Shown: positions 18,619 to 28,283, counted from the first letter of the stretch. The stretch: DNA of 46,451 nucleotides from Promethearchaeota archaeon (GCA_016839745.1 JAEOTS010000107.1:1-46451); one strand, 5' to 3'. Notes: generated by a model not told the origin, from the letters alone. A program made the numbers and translations.

Positions 18619-21264
18619 TTGAATGAGAAAAAAAGGTTGAACGCTTTCTCACTTTCTAAATTTACGAATTTTGAGATGATTATGGACTCTCAATTTGCGT
18701 CTGCTGGATCCCATCAAGCTAAAATAATAGAAAAGTGCGAGAAAAATAATAAGTATATAAAAAGACAATCAAGTTCGTTAAAGATTGTTTCGGGTTTTGT
18801 GATGACGATAATGCCTTTGCTCTCCATCGTTATATATTTTGCAATAAAAGATGAAATTTCTCCATCTTACCCTTTAGAAGGAGAAATTTTCCTCTTAAGT
18901 TTTTTTATCTGGATTAATTTGATTATGTCTATCCTTTATATCTTTCTATTTGGGTTGTTTACTACGAGCAGTCTAATGTCAGGTTCATCTTTTAGATGGT
19001 TGCAGACTTTACCGGTATCTCGAAAAGATTTGAAGAGATTAGGTTTTATGACCTTGTTTCGTAATCTTAGTATTCCAATAATTATAATGACATTCATGTT
19101 TCCGATTGCTTTATTCATTATAACTCAGAATATCTTTACATTTTTGGCATCTCTTATATCCTCTTTTCTTATAACGATTCTAGCGATAAGCTTTTTGATT
19201 ATTGTTGGAGATAGGTTTAGCCGAATTTTTTCAGAATCAACCCGAAATTCAAGTAAAGCTAACATATTAAGAATGGTCTCATTAGTTGGGTTTTTCCTTA
19301 TAGCTTTCGGTTCTAGTTTTGTTCTAAATATAGGGATAAACGCTATAGTAGTTCTTGCCGGGGAGTTTCAACTAAATCCTCCTTCAACTTTTTTAAATAT
19401 GGTACTGAGTTTTATTCCATTACCTTTTGCTCCTGGATATTTTATAAGTTTAAGTATGATAAATGGTCCAGTTCCACTAAATTTATTAAGCTCAAGTGTA
19501 GTGGGGATGGCAATATTAGCAGGAATTACCTATCTCACTTACAAAATTGCCATAAGATCTCTATCTAGCGTAGCAACTTTTGAGATTGACGCTTTTAAAG
19601 CTAAAAAGGAATCCAAAAGAAAAACGGATAAAAGTTTGGAACCGGTTGTTATTGAAGTTAAAACAACGTCTCCTGTTGAATCTTATATGCATAAAGACTT
19701 AATCTCCTCAACTCGCGATTATCAATCATTAATTTTTATTCTCATGCCTATCTTATACCCTATAATTATGATTTTATCAATGCAAGGAGTTGTAACTGAA
19801 GAAGTATCTTCAACCTTTAGTATTATGATATTATGGTCAATAATTTTGATTGCCAGTCAGTTTATTCCACCTCTGCTTGTTGGAGGATTACTAAATCTAG
19901 AGGAATCAGGTTCCTCTACATTAGCTTCGTTACCTCTTTTACCGAGAGATCAAGCTAAAGGAAAATTAATATTGATGCTAATTATTCAAGGAATTTCATT
20001 AACTTTAATGGCGATAATTCTAACTTTTTTAACCAAATCTGTATATGTCTTAATTTTGATGATAGGAAGTTTACCAATTTCTTGGACGTTACTCTTGTTT
20101 GTATTTCAAATGAAAGTGCGATTATTTGGCACAATGAAATACAAGTATGTTCTTGAAGAAGTTAATTCTAGACATAAAGTAGCGAAATGGATTGCCATAG
20201 TTGGAGCGGATATAGGAATATGTATTTTTATTCTAATACTTGGCTTTACCTTTTTCTTAAGTTTAGGGTTTATCCCCACAACAATCATTTTATTTTTCTT
20301 AGGCTTAATTGGTTTATCTGTGGTTATTTACACTTTTACTAAAATGTTCCCTCCATTTGAGAAATTACCACTATATGAAACAAGGGGATTATTAAGAAAT
20401 AAACCAATTCTTGGGGCTATAACAATAATGCTTTTATATGTATTTTTTCCGTGGATTGCAACTTTTATTGAGGTTATTTTTCTCCCCCTTATATTGGGAT
20501 TAGAATTTACAGGAATCTTACTCGTAGAATTTCTCTTGATTGAGGGTTTTATAGCACTTTTGCTACTCTATATAGTGCCAAAAGGAATGAAATTACCTCG
20601 TAAAGATGAAACTATTTTAGGTTATACTAAAACAATCGGATTAACAAGGATTAAACCGCTAGGTCGGAATCTCCTTGTGGGGTTTTGCTCTTCTGCTATT
20701 CTTATTTGTAGCTTATTTATAGGGGGAAATTTATTAGGCGTTTTTTATTTTGATCCTGAGTTTTTGTTTAGAGATCCAAATCCTTATCCTTTCATGTTGG
20801 GTTGGTTCATTTGGATTTTTATGATTAGGCCGGGGTTATGGGAAGAAGTAGCATTTCGAGGTGTTGTTATACCGCTTCTATCAAAAAAGTACAAGCGTAT
20901 GTCTACGATTTTAATAAGTGGGATTATTTTTGGATTAGCACATGCTTTTAACATCGTAGGAGTTTTATTATCGGGCGGAGATCATATTTATACGCTATTT
21001 CAAGTTATATATACTACTTTAATAGGTTTTTCAATGGGTTATATGTATTTAAAAACCAATAGTCTTCTTCCAAGCATTATTTATCATTATTTAATCGATA
21101 CAGTAGGACTAGTTTTTCTAAATGTTTACATCGAAAACATAGTTCTCGTAGGAGTATTTTTAATTGTATTTTTAGGCGTAATTCCGACAATTCTGAATAT
21201 TGGATTAACTAAATTGGTTTTTTGGAAAGATTATAATAAAGAGGTTATAAATAATAAACGATAA
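18619..21264 (+). CDS. ABC-2 type permease fused to CPBP intramembrane metalloprotease (cassette 1)
   Basis: 881 residues. The first roughly 600 form two sets of membrane segments (large ABC-2 exporter type) with a linker rich in K/E around residues 325-350. The last roughly 230 residues are a CPBP/Abi (CAAX-protease-like) domain: EExxxR at E742, E743, R747 (GLWEEVAFRG), H775 in FGLAHAFN and H823 in IIYHYLID, the expected metal-binding set. Start TTG 18619 has AAGGAG ten bases upstream. Such permease-protease fusions are annotated in other prokaryotes. A combined cleave-and-export function, for a peptide or lipid-linked substrate, is inference. Next to its ATPase and followed by a second cassette. 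Confidence 0.9.
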   Translation: MNEKKRLNAFSLSKFTNFEMIMDSQFASAGSHQAKIIEKCEKNNKYIKRQSSSLKIVSGFVMTIMPLLSIVIYFAIKDEISPSYPLEGEIFLLSFFIWINLIMSILYIFLFGLFTTSSLMSGSSFRWLQTLPVSRKDLKRLGFMTLFRNLSIPIIIMTFMFPIALFIITQNIFTFLASLISSFLITILAISFLIIVGDRFSRIFSESTRNSSKANILRMVSLVGFFLIAFGSSFVLNIGINAIVVLAGEFQLNPPSTFLNMVLSFIPLPFAPGYFISLSMINGPVPLNLLSSSVVGMAILAGITYLTYKIAIRSLSSVATFEIDAFKAKKESKRKTDKSLEPVVIEVKTTSPVESYMHKDLISSTRDYQSLIFILMPILYPIIMILSMQGVVTEEVSSTFSIMILWSIILIASQFIPPLLVGGLLNLEESGSSTLASLPLLPRDQAKGKLILMLIIQGISLTLMAIILTFLTKSVYVLILMIGSLPISWTLLLFVFQMKVRLFGTMKYKYVLEEVNSRHKVAKWIAIVGADIGICIFILILGFTFFLSLGFIPTTIILFFLGLIGLSVVIYTFTKMFPPFEKLPLYETRGLLRNKPILGAITIMLLYVFFPWIATFIEVIFLPLILGLEFTGILLVEFLLIEGFIALLLLYIVPKGMKLPRKDETILGYTKTIGLTRIKPLGRNLLVGFCSSAILICSLFIGGNLLGVFYFDPEFLFRDPNPYPFMLGWFIWIFMIRPGLWEEVAFRGVVIPLLSKKYKRMSTILISGIIFGLAHAFNIVGVLLSGGDHIYTLFQVIYTTLIGFSMGYMYLKTNSLLPSIIYHYLIDTVGLVFLNVYIENIVLVGVFLIVFLGVIPTILNIGLTKLVFWKDYNKEVINNKR

Positions 21265-21297
21265 AAATTTTAAAAAATTTTAATGTGATGATGTAGA

Positions 21298-22092
21298 ATG
21301 AATGATAATGTAATGATTTCTGTAAGTGAATTACAGAAATTTTTTGGGGATATTAAAGCGGTAAATGGAATTTCATTTGAAGTTAAAAAGGGAGAAGTGT
21401 TTGGCCTATTAGGTCCTAACGGAGCGGGTAAAACTACTACTATTAAGTTATTATTAGGTTTACTAGAACCGAATCAAGGTGATATTAGGATAATGGGTTT
21501 AAATCCCGAAACGGAAGAAGTTCAAATTAAAAGCCGCGTGGGTTACGTTTCTGAAGAACCGTTGATTTTTAAATCTCTTACGCCTAAAAACTTGTTTAAT
21601 TTTATAGCTTCTATTCGTAGCTTAGAAGCAGAGGAGACCTCAAAACGAGCACAAGAGTACTTGGAGAGTTTAGGAGCTTTAGAATATTACGAACAATTAG
21701 TAGCAACTTTGTCTCATGGGAATAAACAGAAGATTCAAATAATTTCAGCAATTCTCCATGATCCTGATTTACTTATTATGGATGAGCCCTTAGCCGGTCT
21801 TGACGCAAAGTCAGTGAAAGTTGTCAAAGAGGTTTTAGATATCCATATCGAAAACGGCGGTGCAGTGCTATTTTCAACCCATATCATGGAAATAGCAGAA
21901 GATTTATGTGACCGAATTGCTATAATGAATAGGGGAAAATTAGTTGGTATTGGAACCATGGAAGAACTTCGTCAACAAGCAGATAGATTAGGAGCAAATC
22001 TGGAAGATGTGTTCTTACGATTAACTGAACAAGATATAAGCGTAAATGAAATAGTTAAGAAGCTGAGAAAATCTTTTAACGAGAGAAACTAA
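21298..22092 (+). CDS. ABC transporter ATP-binding protein (cassette 2)
   Basis: 264 residues. Walker A GPNGAGKTT, signature LSHGNKQKIQ, Walker B LLIMDEPLAGLD and switch STHIMEIAEDLCDR are all present. By eye it is about 70% identical to the ATPase at 17811, including the unusual run VGYVSEEPLIFKSLTPK, so the two arose by duplication. It should drive the permease at 22106. It begins 33 bases after cassette 1 ends, so all four genes may form one transcript. Confidence 0.95.
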   Translation: MNDNVMISVSELQKFFGDIKAVNGISFEVKKGEVFGLLGPNGAGKTTTIKLLLGLLEPNQGDIRIMGLNPETEEVQIKSRVGYVSEEPLIFKSLTPKNLFNFIASIRSLEAEETSKRAQEYLESLGALEYYEQLVATLSHGNKQKIQIISAILHDPDLLIMDEPLAGLDAKSVKVVKEVLDIHIENGGAVLFSTHIMEIAEDLCDRIAIMNRGKLVGIGTMEELRQQADRLGANLEDVFLRLTEQDISVNEIVKKLRKSFNERN

Positions 22093-22105
22093 GGATCTTT
22101 TAATT

Positions 22106-24721
22106 ATGGCTGAGAAAAATTTAGGACTTTACAAACTTGCAAAGTATACTAATCTCGAAATTGTGATGGAATCGCAGGTTCTATCTTCCGGAGCAAACCA
22201 AGCTCGTCTTATGGAAAAATATAAAAAAAATAAGGGCTCAATTAAACAGCAAGCGTTTGCAATGAAAGTAGTTTTTGCAGTGATGCTTTTATTTGTAGTT
22301 TTTTTACCAATTAGTACCTATTTTCAGGTAAGTTCCCTGCTTAGCAATTCATCTGTAATCCCAGATTCTGTTTTGATTCCTGGAGGTATCTTATTTGGAT
22401 CTTTTAATATAATGCAATTACTTTACCTCACGATGCTCGGTATGTTCGCAATCGGCGCCATGATGTCTGGAGATGCTTTTAAATGGTATGAGACGCTACC
22501 CATCTCCAAGAAAAGGTTAAGAAAGTTAGGTTTTATGACTGTTTTCCATAACTTAGATGTAGGACTCATTACAATGATTGTTGCATTACCGATTATTTTG
22601 TTCGTTATCTCTCTTAACATCCTGCTAGCATTAGTCGCTGCGATGATATCTGTTATTAATGTGATGTTTTCTTTTAGTATACTTGTATTAATAGCGGAAA
22701 GGATTAGTCGGGTATTGAAAATTAGCGAAGCAGGTTCTAGGAAAGCTACTCTCATTCGAATTTTCACGATGTTAAGTTATGTGGTAGTCATCTTTTCTGC
22801 TTCATTTTTCATGCAATGGATATTTACTTCAGCAGGGGCTTTTTTTGATTTGATGACATCTTTAGATATTCCACTGATAGTTAATATAATCATGAGTTTA
22901 ATTCCGTATCTTTTTTCGCCTGGATTTTTAATAACTATGTCCATGGAGCCGTTAAGCTTTACTCCAATTTTGTGGGTTTCATCCTTATTTGGACTTGGTC
23001 TTTCTATATTATTAACCTTTTTTACTTATAGAAGGGCTTTAAGAGCTATGAGAATGGTAACTTCATCAGCGTCTCTTGAAGCGAAACATTCATCATCTTC
23101 AAAAATAATCTCTGAAAAACCTATCGAGGTTCTAATCGAGCCCCGAACTCCTATTAAAGCCTATATTCGTAAAGATTTATCTACTGCTACAAGAGATATT
23201 CAGACATTTATGTTCATTATAATACCCTTTATTCTTCCGTTAATGGTGTTAATCCCGCTATTAATCAGTCCAACAGGGCTTATGGATTCATTTGTTGAAG
23301 ATTACATTATGATTTGGGCTCTGATAACTATTTATCAACCTATGATCCCGATGATGCTTTCTTCGGGATTTTTAAACATGGAAGATACGGGTGCTTCAAT
23401 TCTATCATCTTTACCAATTCGTACTCGTGACCAAGCGAAAGCGAAATTATTATTATTAGGTTCAATACAAAGCATTTCCTTTTTTTTACCTATTATCTTG
23501 TTTTTAGGAAATCCAGAATTTTCAAGTTATCTGCTTTCTTTTATTTCCTATTATCCCGTTGTATTAACACTATTAATGTCCATGTTCCAAATGAAGATTC
23601 GATTTTTCGGTAGAATGAAATATAAATTTGTTGTAGAAGAATTTAATCCAGAGAAAAAGGTAACAAAATGGTTCATAATGGTAGTAGTTCAATATCTAAT
23701 TTACTTTGCTTTCAATTTCATGGGTGGCATTTTAATATTATTTTTCAACGCTAATATGATGTTTCTAGCCACTTTTATTGGCGGAATCCTCGCTTTAGGC
23801 GTTTTATTACTTTCTTTCAATAGTATGTTTCCAAAAATACCGGGAAAGAGACAAACTATAAGTATTAGAGAAATCCTCAGAAAATATCCATCCTTTGGGA
23901 CCATTACTTTATTAGCTTTATATGGTGGAACCTTATTTTTATCTGGGAATATTGTTTTGCCTTTTCTTTTCATAATTGAATTTATACCTTTTATTGTATA
24001 CCTTTTTCTTAACTTTTTCTTAACTTTTGGTATAATGACATTAGTCTGGATATTCTTTGTTCAACGATCTTTAGGTCTTCCAAATGGAAAAGAATCTCTA
24101 AAAGATTATATTAAGACTATCGGTTTAAAACCTGATAGAAAAATAGTACGAAATATCTTTCTTGGAATTGGTTGCTCAATTATATTTTTCATTAGTGCAT
24201 TTATTACTGGTAATATATTTGGTAATTATAATTTCGAATTGGATGTAATATTTGGAAATCCTGGGACTAGTGTTTCGATCTATGGATGGTTTCTTTTTAT
24301 AGTAGCGTTAATTCCAGGGATCTGGGAGGAGATTTCATTTAGAGGGGTAATATCCACTTTATCTTTAAGAAAATATTCTCGAACAACGGTATTAATCTTC
24401 GTATCTATATTATTTGGTTTAACCCATTTCTTCAACCTCTTATCAGGAGGCTTTTTGTTTTTTACAGGGATACAAGTAGTCTACGCAACAATATTAGGCT
24501 TTCTTTTGGGTTATCTTTTCATTAAAACTAAGAGTTTAATCCCCTCTATTATTTTACATTATTTAATAGATAGTGTAGGGCAATTATTTACATATATTGA
24601 TATTGAGACATATGGTAGTATCGTTGATTTCGTATTATTTGCTATTATAGGCACCGCAATAATCCCTACTGTTTTAGGGATACTGTTAGTCAAGCTAGTT
24701 GTTAAAAAGGAACCAGGATAA
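22106..24721 (+). CDS. ABC-2 type permease fused to CPBP intramembrane metalloprotease (cassette 2)
   Basis: 871 residues with the same architecture as the 18619 protein: N-terminal conserved cytoplasmic motif (TNLEIVMESQ; TNFEMIMDSQ in copy 1), two blocks of membrane helices, and a C-terminal CPBP domain with E741, E742, R746 (GIWEEISFRG), H774 (FGLTHFFN) and H818 (ILHYLID). All catalytic residues are kept, so both proteases look active. Overall identity to copy 1 is clearly lower than between the two ATPases, suggesting the permeases diverged for different substrates. AAGGA precedes the ATG. It converges with the M28 peptidase gene. Confidence 0.9.
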   Translation: MAEKNLGLYKLAKYTNLEIVMESQVLSSGANQARLMEKYKKNKGSIKQQAFAMKVVFAVMLLFVVFLPISTYFQVSSLLSNSSVIPDSVLIPGGILFGSFNIMQLLYLTMLGMFAIGAMMSGDAFKWYETLPISKKRLRKLGFMTVFHNLDVGLITMIVALPIILFVISLNILLALVAAMISVINVMFSFSILVLIAERISRVLKISEAGSRKATLIRIFTMLSYVVVIFSASFFMQWIFTSAGAFFDLMTSLDIPLIVNIIMSLIPYLFSPGFLITMSMEPLSFTPILWVSSLFGLGLSILLTFFTYRRALRAMRMVTSSASLEAKHSSSSKIISEKPIEVLIEPRTPIKAYIRKDLSTATRDIQTFMFIIIPFILPLMVLIPLLISPTGLMDSFVEDYIMIWALITIYQPMIPMMLSSGFLNMEDTGASILSSLPIRTRDQAKAKLLLLGSIQSISFFLPIILFLGNPEFSSYLLSFISYYPVVLTLLMSMFQMKIRFFGRMKYKFVVEEFNPEKKVTKWFIMVVVQYLIYFAFNFMGGILILFFNANMMFLATFIGGILALGVLLLSFNSMFPKIPGKRQTISIREILRKYPSFGTITLLALYGGTLFLSGNIVLPFLFIIEFIPFIVYLFLNFFLTFGIMTLVWIFFVQRSLGLPNGKESLKDYIKTIGLKPDRKIVRNIFLGIGCSIIFFISAFITGNIFGNYNFELDVIFGNPGTSVSIYGWFLFIVALIPGIWEEISFRGVISTLSLRKYSRTTVLIFVSILFGLTHFFNLLSGGFLFFTGIQVVYATILGFLLGYLFIKTKSLIPSIILHYLIDSVGQLFTYIDIETYGSIVDFVLFAIIGTAIIPTVLGILLVKLVVKKEPG

Positions 24722-24760
24722 TCGTAACTAAAATGTAATCGCCTTAAATCCTCATTAAAT

Positions 24761-26050
24761 TTAAGAATCATTAGTAATATAAGCAAGGCAAATCTTTAAA
24801 ACGCGCTCAAGGGCTCCCTCTTCAATTTTATCCGATGTATCTGTTGGTTGGTGATAAAATTCAAGCATTTTCTTCAGATTCATGGCTGTTATAGTTGCTG
24901 CTTTAATTTCTGATTTTGAAAATGCAGTTGCATCAGTACCTCCAGTAACTTGCCCAAAAATTTTCTCAAGAGTATTAGAACCACCTAAAGCGGAAGCGTT
25001 CACCTTGATTTGGGAAGATTTTGCTGCGTTAAATATTTTTTCAATAACAATCTTAGAATGTTTAGTCCTCGTTGATGGTTCAAAGTCAATTATTGCAATA
25101 TTATCGCTACTGTGGATTCCATCCATATTGATACACTCTACTTCAAATTTTTTTAATTCGTCAAGATGTTTAGCTACATACCGATAAGCGCCTCTCAAAC
25201 CTGCTTCCTCACATCCGAAAGAAATTAATCTAATTTCTGTATTTTTGGGTATAGATTCTTTATGATTTTTGAGAAAACTACCGATAGCTAAGACTATTGC
25301 TACTGAACTTAAATTATCAACAGCTCCAGGTACTTTATTTGCCTTTTCTCCAAAAGAAACAAAAAAAAATAACCCAATAAATGCGGGGATGCCTATTAAG
25401 AAAAGTATTAGTGCAAAAATGAAGAAAAAATCATAATTCAGCAAGTTTGTTATCATAACTAAAAGAACAAATATGGATGTAAACAGCCACAGGATCATAA
25501 TTATTAATCCAATGAATATTATAATTGGATATCCTATTTTTAGATAAGTTAATAAATTAAACTGAAGAGCGCTATCGTGATGACCAGAAAATATTATGAT
25601 TTTCTTTGGCTCTTCGTGAGGAGCAATTTTCCCAATGACATTTTGGGAAGTTCTTGATTTAAATAGAGGGTCAATAAACTCTCGATAGTTGAAAAATTCA
25701 TTCCATAATATTAAGATTGATATTAAATTGAAGCTAAAAGATAAAAACGACATAATATAGCCCCAGTAATTGAAAAGATTAAGTGGTATAAGAAAAAACG
25801 ATAAGAACGATAATAGTACTAAAACTATATCAACTTTAATATATCCTAGGAATGCACGCGGGTTACAAGAAAAAGTTTCTAAAGTGACTTCATCGCAGAC
25901 TAACTCTAATTCTTTTTTGATTATCTCGGCAGCTTGAGCTTCTTGAGGACTACATGGCATTCTTGGACCACATGTATCAATAATAGTTTGAATTATTTTG
26001 TACATGTAATTTGAATTTTTCTCATCAATATTAGCTTTCAGCAAATTCAC
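24761..26050 (-). CDS. membrane-anchored M28-family zinc aminopeptidase
   Basis: 429 residues. M28 metal ligands are all visible: FSGHHDSA, GAVDNLSSVA, SFGCEEAGLRG (catalytic Glu-Glu), INMDGIH and FYHQPTDTSDKI. Between the N-terminal helix (GPRMPCSPQEAQAAEI) and the catalytic domain are about two hydrophobic segments (about residues 70-115), and two or three more interrupt the catalytic domain (about 185-250, after GHHDSA), so it is membrane-embedded. It probably trims N-terminal residues from peptides. GTG 26050 is the only upstream start; an internal ATG is at residue 16. It converges with the ABC-protease cluster (39-base gap); a link in peptide processing is possible but unproven. Confidence 0.88.
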   Translation of the reverse strand: MNLLKANIDEKNSNYMYKIIQTIIDTCGPRMPCSPQEAQAAEIIKKELELVCDEVTLETFSCNPRAFLGYIKVDIVLVLLSFLSFFLIPLNLFNYWGYIMSFLSFSFNLISILILWNEFFNYREFIDPLFKSRTSQNVIGKIAPHEEPKKIIIFSGHHDSALQFNLLTYLKIGYPIIIFIGLIIMILWLFTSIFVLLVMITNLLNYDFFFIFALILFLIGIPAFIGLFFFVSFGEKANKVPGAVDNLSSVAIVLAIGSFLKNHKESIPKNTEIRLISFGCEEAGLRGAYRYVAKHLDELKKFEVECINMDGIHSSDNIAIIDFEPSTRTKHSKIVIEKIFNAAKSSQIKVNASALGGSNTLEKIFGQVTGGTDATAFSKSEIKAATITAMNLKKMLEFYHQPTDTSDKIEEGALERVLKICLAYITNDS

Positions 26051-26185
26051 TTCTGTATTTTTGATATTTAAGATTTATTTTATATGTTATCTATATTTAT
26101 TTCTTACTGGTTTATTTAATCAATGAGTTAAAGTTTAATATATAATTTTAGTTACATAAGTGTCAATATATTCTGTAAATAATAG

Positions 26186-26920
26186 GTGGAATATACGTTA
26201 TTAACAAAAGAGAAGCAATATGTTTGTAAAGTGTGCGGTTTTAATATGATTGGATACTATCCTGAACATTGTCCTTTCTGTGGAGCGTTAAATGTGAAAT
26301 TTATTACTGCTGAAGAATGTTCTAAAAATTATGAAATTATAGAAACAATAGTAAATAATAAAGTAATTCGGTTAAATTCTTCACCTCCACTTGGATTAGA
26401 ACATTCAGCATATTGCATTATGACTGGAAAACAGACAATCTGGATTGATTGTCCTTCCACCTTCAGTGAAGATATTGAGAGGATGGACAAAATCATGTTT
26501 ACCCATAATCACTTTCTTGGAGCTTCAAATTTATACCGTAGTTATTATTCTGCTTTTTTATGGATTCATAAAGAGGATTCCAAACAAGTACTTGCTCAAA
26601 AATATCCTTTCGATAAAAAATTTGAGAATGATTATAATTTTTCTGAAATTGAAGCATATCATATTAATGGTCACACTCCCGGATTTACCTTTTATATATT
26701 TAAAGATTTATTTTTCATTTGTGATTATGTATCTATTTCAGGTAGTAATATGCGTTTTAATCCTTATGGTCCACGAGATAAGACTATAGAAGGTGCTAAG
26801 GTAATGAATGATATTCTCAATAGGCACGAACTTCGTAAAGTATGTGGATTTGATTATGTGCTTGAATATTCTAATTGGAAAGCTAAATTTGACGATCTTT
26901 TAAATTCTGTAAAAATTTAA
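26186..26920 (+). CDS. rubredoxin-like zinc/iron ribbon fused to metallo-beta-lactamase-fold protein
   Basis: 244 residues. Residues 11-35 hold a rubredoxin-type knuckle (C14, C17, C29, C32 in VCKVCGF and CPFCGA). Residues from about 50 resemble the metallo-beta-lactamase fold: FTHNHFLGA is the position of the HxHxDH motif, H163 lies in NGHTPGFT and D180 in FICDYV. However, the motif reads H107-x-H109-x-L111-G112, lacking the Asp and last His, so the usual second metal site is changed. Start GTG 26186. Its 3' end overlaps by four bases the restored end of the frameshifted ferredoxin on the opposite strand. Redox or hydrolase role unknown. Confidence 0.78.
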   Translation: MEYTLLTKEKQYVCKVCGFNMIGYYPEHCPFCGALNVKFITAEECSKNYEIIETIVNNKVIRLNSSPPLGLEHSAYCIMTGKQTIWIDCPSTFSEDIERMDKIMFTHNHFLGASNLYRSYYSAFLWIHKEDSKQVLAQKYPFDKKFENDYNFSEIEAYHINGHTPGFTFYIFKDLFFICDYVSISGSNMRFNPYGPRDKTIEGAKVMNDILNRHELRKVCGFDYVLEYSNWKAKFDDLLNSVKI

Positions 26921-27125
26921 TTTTCATTTTCGTAACTAATAGCCTTAGTGGGGCAAATATCGATACATGCCCACAAAAAGTACATTTTTTATTTGGATCT
27001 TTAAATGATACCTGTCTTTTCTCACCAATTTCAGTGGGAGGAGAATAAAAAAGATTTTCGGGACATTTTTCTACACAATCTCGGCATTTTATGCATTGAA
27101 TGTTATCAATTACAATAATTGTCAC
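26917..27125 (-). pseudogene. two-cluster ferredoxin with a one-base deletion
   Basis: The minus-strand frame from 27125 begins MTIIVIDNIQCIKCRDC and gives one intact [4Fe-4S] motif (CIKCRDCVEKCP). The second site starts correctly (CTFCGH), then loses the pattern and runs on to 26883. If one base is restored at 26968-26969 (codon CA-), the frame reads C-T-F-C-G-H-C-I-D-I-C-P-T-K-A-I and stops at 26917-26919, exactly a second ferredoxin motif. So the gene is either recently frameshifted or carries a sequencing error. The intact form would be a small 2x[4Fe-4S] electron carrier of about 69 residues. No nitroreductase partner is adjacent. Confidence 0.8.
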
Positions 27126-27295
27126 AATTTTTCACTAAAAATAGTTAAAAAATTTATCTAAAAGTTTAAATTTTTTAATGAAAACTTTTTTAATATTTTT
27201 GTCGAGAAAAATACGAATATATCACATGGATATAATTTTTCATTAACATAATTTTTATGCATATTTAAATGTAGTAATTAAGGTTGAGGGATTGA

Positions 27296-28144
27296 ATGAG
27301 TACTAATTTGAAAAATTTTAATGTTTCTTGCCCAAAATGCGGAGTTGGGAAGCAAATTACAGTTCCAGAATCACTATTTTTACAAAAAAAATTCGGTACC
27401 GTCAAGATTAAAGTACCTCAAGGAGCAGTATGCACGGATCATAATTTTATAGTTTTTATTTCTACTAAAGGTCAAATCGTTGGATATGATGTAATAGACA
27501 CCTCAGTATCATCAGATCAAGACGGAACCTTGTCAAAAGAAATAAACGGTTTAACTTTGGATGGTTTAATTGAAGCCTTTGGGTTTAATTGTGTAGCTGG
27601 TTTAATACACGCTAAATTATTTGATTATGCCTCTTTTGTCATAAGAAGTGAAGAATGTCAGATTAATATAGACCAATTAGACGAAACGTTAGATAGCTTA
27701 ATACCTCTTCAGTATAGAAATGGTAATGCTTTAAAAGATGTAGAATTCGACACATATGTATACACTAATGAAGATTTTTTTTATAGAAAATTCAAAGATT
27801 GTAATGCCGACGCGTTTTTAATCAATATTCGCAAACATGTCATACACAAACCATGGGAAACAGAATGTGACTTTGAAAAATCAATAATAGATAACGCGTT
27901 AGGGAGGAGAGATAAAGACGAGCAATTAAAGTATTTAGCTCAATATATTCTTCAGTTTATAAAAGATGTAGAATTCACTAAAACGCTTTTAGAGAACAGT
28001 AAAAGAATAAGCGAAAAAGATTTAATAAAACAGTTAAAAGCAAAGTTGATTGTTTCTACAATTAACAAAAAACGCGTCTTATTAATAAAAGAATTTATTA
28101 AGCAAAGATTTTCGAATGAAATAAGCGCTAAAATAAAGAATTAA
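27296..28144 (+). CDS. unknown protein with N-terminal zinc ribbon
   Basis: 282 residues; I do not recognise the family. What can be seen: an N-terminal knuckle CPKCG (residues 12-16) with a further cysteine near residue 46 and the strand-rich HNFIVFISTKGQIVGYDVID, then a middle domain (GLTLDGLIEAFGFNCVAGLIHAKLF), and a charged helical C-terminus rich in lysine. No membrane segment or signal peptide. The first half resembles the small beta-rich domains that accompany zinc ribbons in archaeal regulatory proteins; this is only an impression. TATTTAAAT lies about 25 bases upstream and GAGGGA precedes the ATG. It stands alone between the broken ferredoxin and the aldolase. Confidence 0.75.
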   Translation: MSTNLKNFNVSCPKCGVGKQITVPESLFLQKKFGTVKIKVPQGAVCTDHNFIVFISTKGQIVGYDVIDTSVSSDQDGTLSKEINGLTLDGLIEAFGFNCVAGLIHAKLFDYASFVIRSEECQINIDQLDETLDSLIPLQYRNGNALKDVEFDTYVYTNEDFFYRKFKDCNADAFLINIRKHVIHKPWETECDFEKSIIDNALGRRDKDEQLKYLAQYILQFIKDVEFTKTLLENSKRISEKDLIKQLKAKLIVSTINKKRVLLIKEFIKQRFSNEISAKIKN

Positions 28145-28250
28145 TCTAACTCTTTTTATTATAGACTATTTCTTTTAAGATATTACTTTTCTATGGAAAA
28201 GTACAAAAAAGATAATGAATTTATATTTTTCATACTTAATCAAAACAAAA

Positions 28251-28260
28251 ATATATATAA
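28251..28260 (+). promoter_or_regulatory. TATA box of the LsrF-like gene
   Basis: ATATATATAA, centred about 28 bases before ATG 28284, is followed by a short leader without an SD. This is the layout of a leaderless archaeal transcript and supports the chosen start. Confidence 0.45.
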
Positions 28261-28283
28261 AAACAGACTAAAGTGAATCAAAT

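Noticed and set aside
26445..26789. 114-codon frame inside the rubredoxin-MBL gene
   Set aside because: Alternate-frame shadow of a real gene; no family features.
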